Source: Oligoflexus tunisiensis (GTDB lineage Bacteria > Bdellovibrionota_B > Oligoflexia > Oligoflexales > Oligoflexaceae). From it: a DNA stretch of 64,000 bases. The stretch's first letter is position 1. Each line of letters opens with the position of its first letter. The notes beneath the pieces are model-generated. The model saw nothing but the letters and a program-made list of their open reading frames with translations, was not told where the DNA came from and did no database searches. The stretch lies in assembly GCF_001748245.1 (NCBI RefSeq), contig NZ_BDFO01000001.1, positions 5,373,778 to 5,437,777 of the forward strand. Direction: 5' to 3'. Shown here piece after piece: positions 62,969 to 64,000 of the stretch. The translations under genes were made by a program, and so were the position numbers.

Positions 62969-64000
62969 TTAAGGGCCCCTGCAGAGATCTGGTGAATCCC
63001 CGGACAAGCCAGTGAAATATTGCCGACGAGGGCGCAACCATTCACAAAGAGTTTCGTAATTCTTCGCGAGATCATTGTTCCAGACCCTGACTGAGCCGGA
63101 AACAGCAAATCCAATCCGTCTTTCGTCTGGCGAGATAACGATGTTGGTCGGGCCCACATCGGTTCGGCTCACTCTAACTTTAAAGACACGACCGGTCTCC
63201 AAATCAACTTCTGTCAGAGTCCCATCATACATGCCTGCATAAGCCTTCCTTCCGTTGGGAGCGTAGACAACTGATGATGCATATATTGAAAATTCGCTAT
63301 TCAGCAGAATCGGTGTGCGCTTCAGTGAAAGGTCCAAATCAAAGATCCGCAAAAGCGATGCTTTATCTGCGGTTACCAATTCGGTTCGATCGCCATTGCT
63401 TGCAAGCCTCAGACCCGAACTCTTTAGGCTTGATTCAGGTGTGAGTTTCCAAGGACCAGTTGGGTGCTTGACCACGCGATATTTGTGCAGATCCTCTCCA
63501 GAGTCAGTCATGAAGATTTCTGCATAACTTTTTCCGAATCGACCTTGTACCGGATGAAATCCGCTGACATTATCACTAACCAGTTTTTGAAGATTATCAG
63601 TACGAAATACGCTTATCTCTCCGTTCAAGCAAACGACAAGTCCGTAAGCTCCATCGGCTGACACATCCAGATCCAGGAGCCAATCTCCGCATAATTTTGC
63701 ACTCACGAGTGGCTTTGCAAGATCCGCCCTGTCATAGATGGCAATATTTTCTTTCTGAACTATAGCGGCTATTCTTTCATTTCCAGAAGGGTCCTTGAAT
63801 AAATTAACATCTCGAGATTGAAGGACATAAGGAAGCTGATTAAGAAAGCCGGTAAAGCTTACAGATTGGATCGGGTATACTTCATGCTCATCCCTGTCGA
63901 AAGCCCATTTCGATAGAGAAGACAACATTTCAGTAGCGCGGCTGGCGTTGGAAAAACCAACGGATTGGGATTTAAAGAGTAAAGTCCCATCATCCATGAA
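62969..64000 (-). CDS. WD40/beta-propeller-like protein, N-terminus cut by window edge
   Basis: At least 342 aa are visible; an ATG at 63997 is in frame, but the frame is open to the edge. Propeller-type strand repeats (DLDVSADGAYGLVVCLNGEISVF, SSVVYAPNGRKAYAGMYDGTLTEVDLETGRV, IVISPDERRIGFAVSGSVRVWNNDL) and a C-terminal WNNDLAKNYETLCEWLRP tail like those of bacterial WD40 proteins. Looks lower in GC than its neighbours. Function unknown. Confidence 0.65.
   Translation of the reverse strand, partial: FMDDGTLLFKSQSVGFSNASRATEMLSSLSKWAFDRDEHEVYPIQSVSFTGFLNQLPYVLQSRDVNLFKDPSGNERIAAIVQKENIAIYDRADLAKPLVSAKLCGDWLLDLDVSADGAYGLVVCLNGEISVFRTDNLQKLVSDNVSGFHPVQGRFGKSYAEIFMTDSGEDLHKYRVVKHPTGPWKLTPESSLKSSGLRLASNGDRTELVTADKASLLRIFDLDLSLKRTPILLNSEFSIYASSVVYAPNGRKAYAGMYDGTLTEVDLETGRVFKVRVSRTDVGPTNIVISPDERRIGFAVSGSVRVWNNDLAKNYETLCEWLRPRRQYFTGLSGDSPDLCRGP

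Overview
The window is a 64-kb stretch of a fairly GC-rich, Gram-negative chromosome. It carries a lipid A-type acyltransferase, outer-membrane beta-barrel proteins, many signal-peptidase-II lipoproteins, PilZ proteins, a 7TMR-DISM CheA-like kinase and a NifA-type sigma-54 activator. With a dimeric-type glycyl-tRNA synthetase and many secreted hydrolases, this suggests a Bdellovibrionota/Oligoflexia or deltaproteobacterial-grade organism. That placement is inferred from gene content only. I saw no rRNA, tRNA, phage, IS element or CRISPR array. Genes are dense, many with ATGA overlaps, and a few gene ends carry short tandem repeats.

Layout. (1) 1-2369: 3'-truncated S9 prolyl-oligopeptidase-type peptidase. 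(2) 2481-9289: a seven-gene cobalamin salvage/nucleotide-loop operon, cbiZ-cobU-cbiB-cobD-cobQ-cobT-cobS, with a large inverted-repeat element between cbiZ and cobU. (3) 9261-12636, minus strand: a short PrmA-like methyltransferase and a two-gene exported operon (HEAT-like protein plus beta-rich protein). (4) 12851-17159: a COG4586/4587/3694-type ABC-2 exporter, CorA and an alpha-ribazole-phosphatase-like enzyme, which links this operon to cobalamin assembly. (5) 17156-22486: signalling block with PilZ, orphan HPt, a receiver-like/HATPase protein and a 7TMR-DISM/PAS/HPt/CheA-like kinase. (6) 22728-28929: prenyl diphosphate synthase, secreted lipase-like lipoprotein, LpxL-type acyltransferase, UvrA. 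(7) 29009-38200: TPR-like membrane protein, outer-membrane barrel, GlpX, EF-hand lipoprotein, NAD(P)-binding protein, NDH-2, beta-propeller lipoprotein and a sigma-54 activator. (8) 38624-47360: secreted and cell-envelope proteins, including two zinc metalloprotease-like lipoproteins, an esterase, a glycosyltransferase and a HAD phosphatase. (9) 47537-51681: unknown protein, GlyRS, a Gly/Arg-rich protein and two DUF4360-like exported proteins. (10) 51883-56557: an iron locus with two Fur-box-like sites (porin, imelysin, di-haem oxidoreductase, Bfd, bacterioferritin). (11) 56651-60570: GspC/PilP-like protein, small membrane protein, DUF4384-like membrane protein with its ECF sigma factor, leucyl aminopeptidase. 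(12) 60785-64000: DnaC-like ATPase overlapping an apparently degenerate paralogue, HemJ, and a WD40-like protein cut by the right edge.

How the genes work together. The cob operon plus the CobC-like phosphatase covers conversion of scavenged cobinamide or cobyrinate precursors to cobalamin, and CorA could supply divalent metal. The iron locus couples uptake across the outer membrane (porin), periplasmic iron/haem-linked proteins (imelysin, DHOR) and storage with mobilisation (Bfr/Bfd). HemJ supplies haem synthesis nearby. The most novel-looking items are the DnaC-like/pseudo-ATPase pair, the HEAT-like plus beta-rich exported pair, the inverted-repeat element in the cob operon, and tandem repeats that appear to copy gene 3' ends together with their stop codons.
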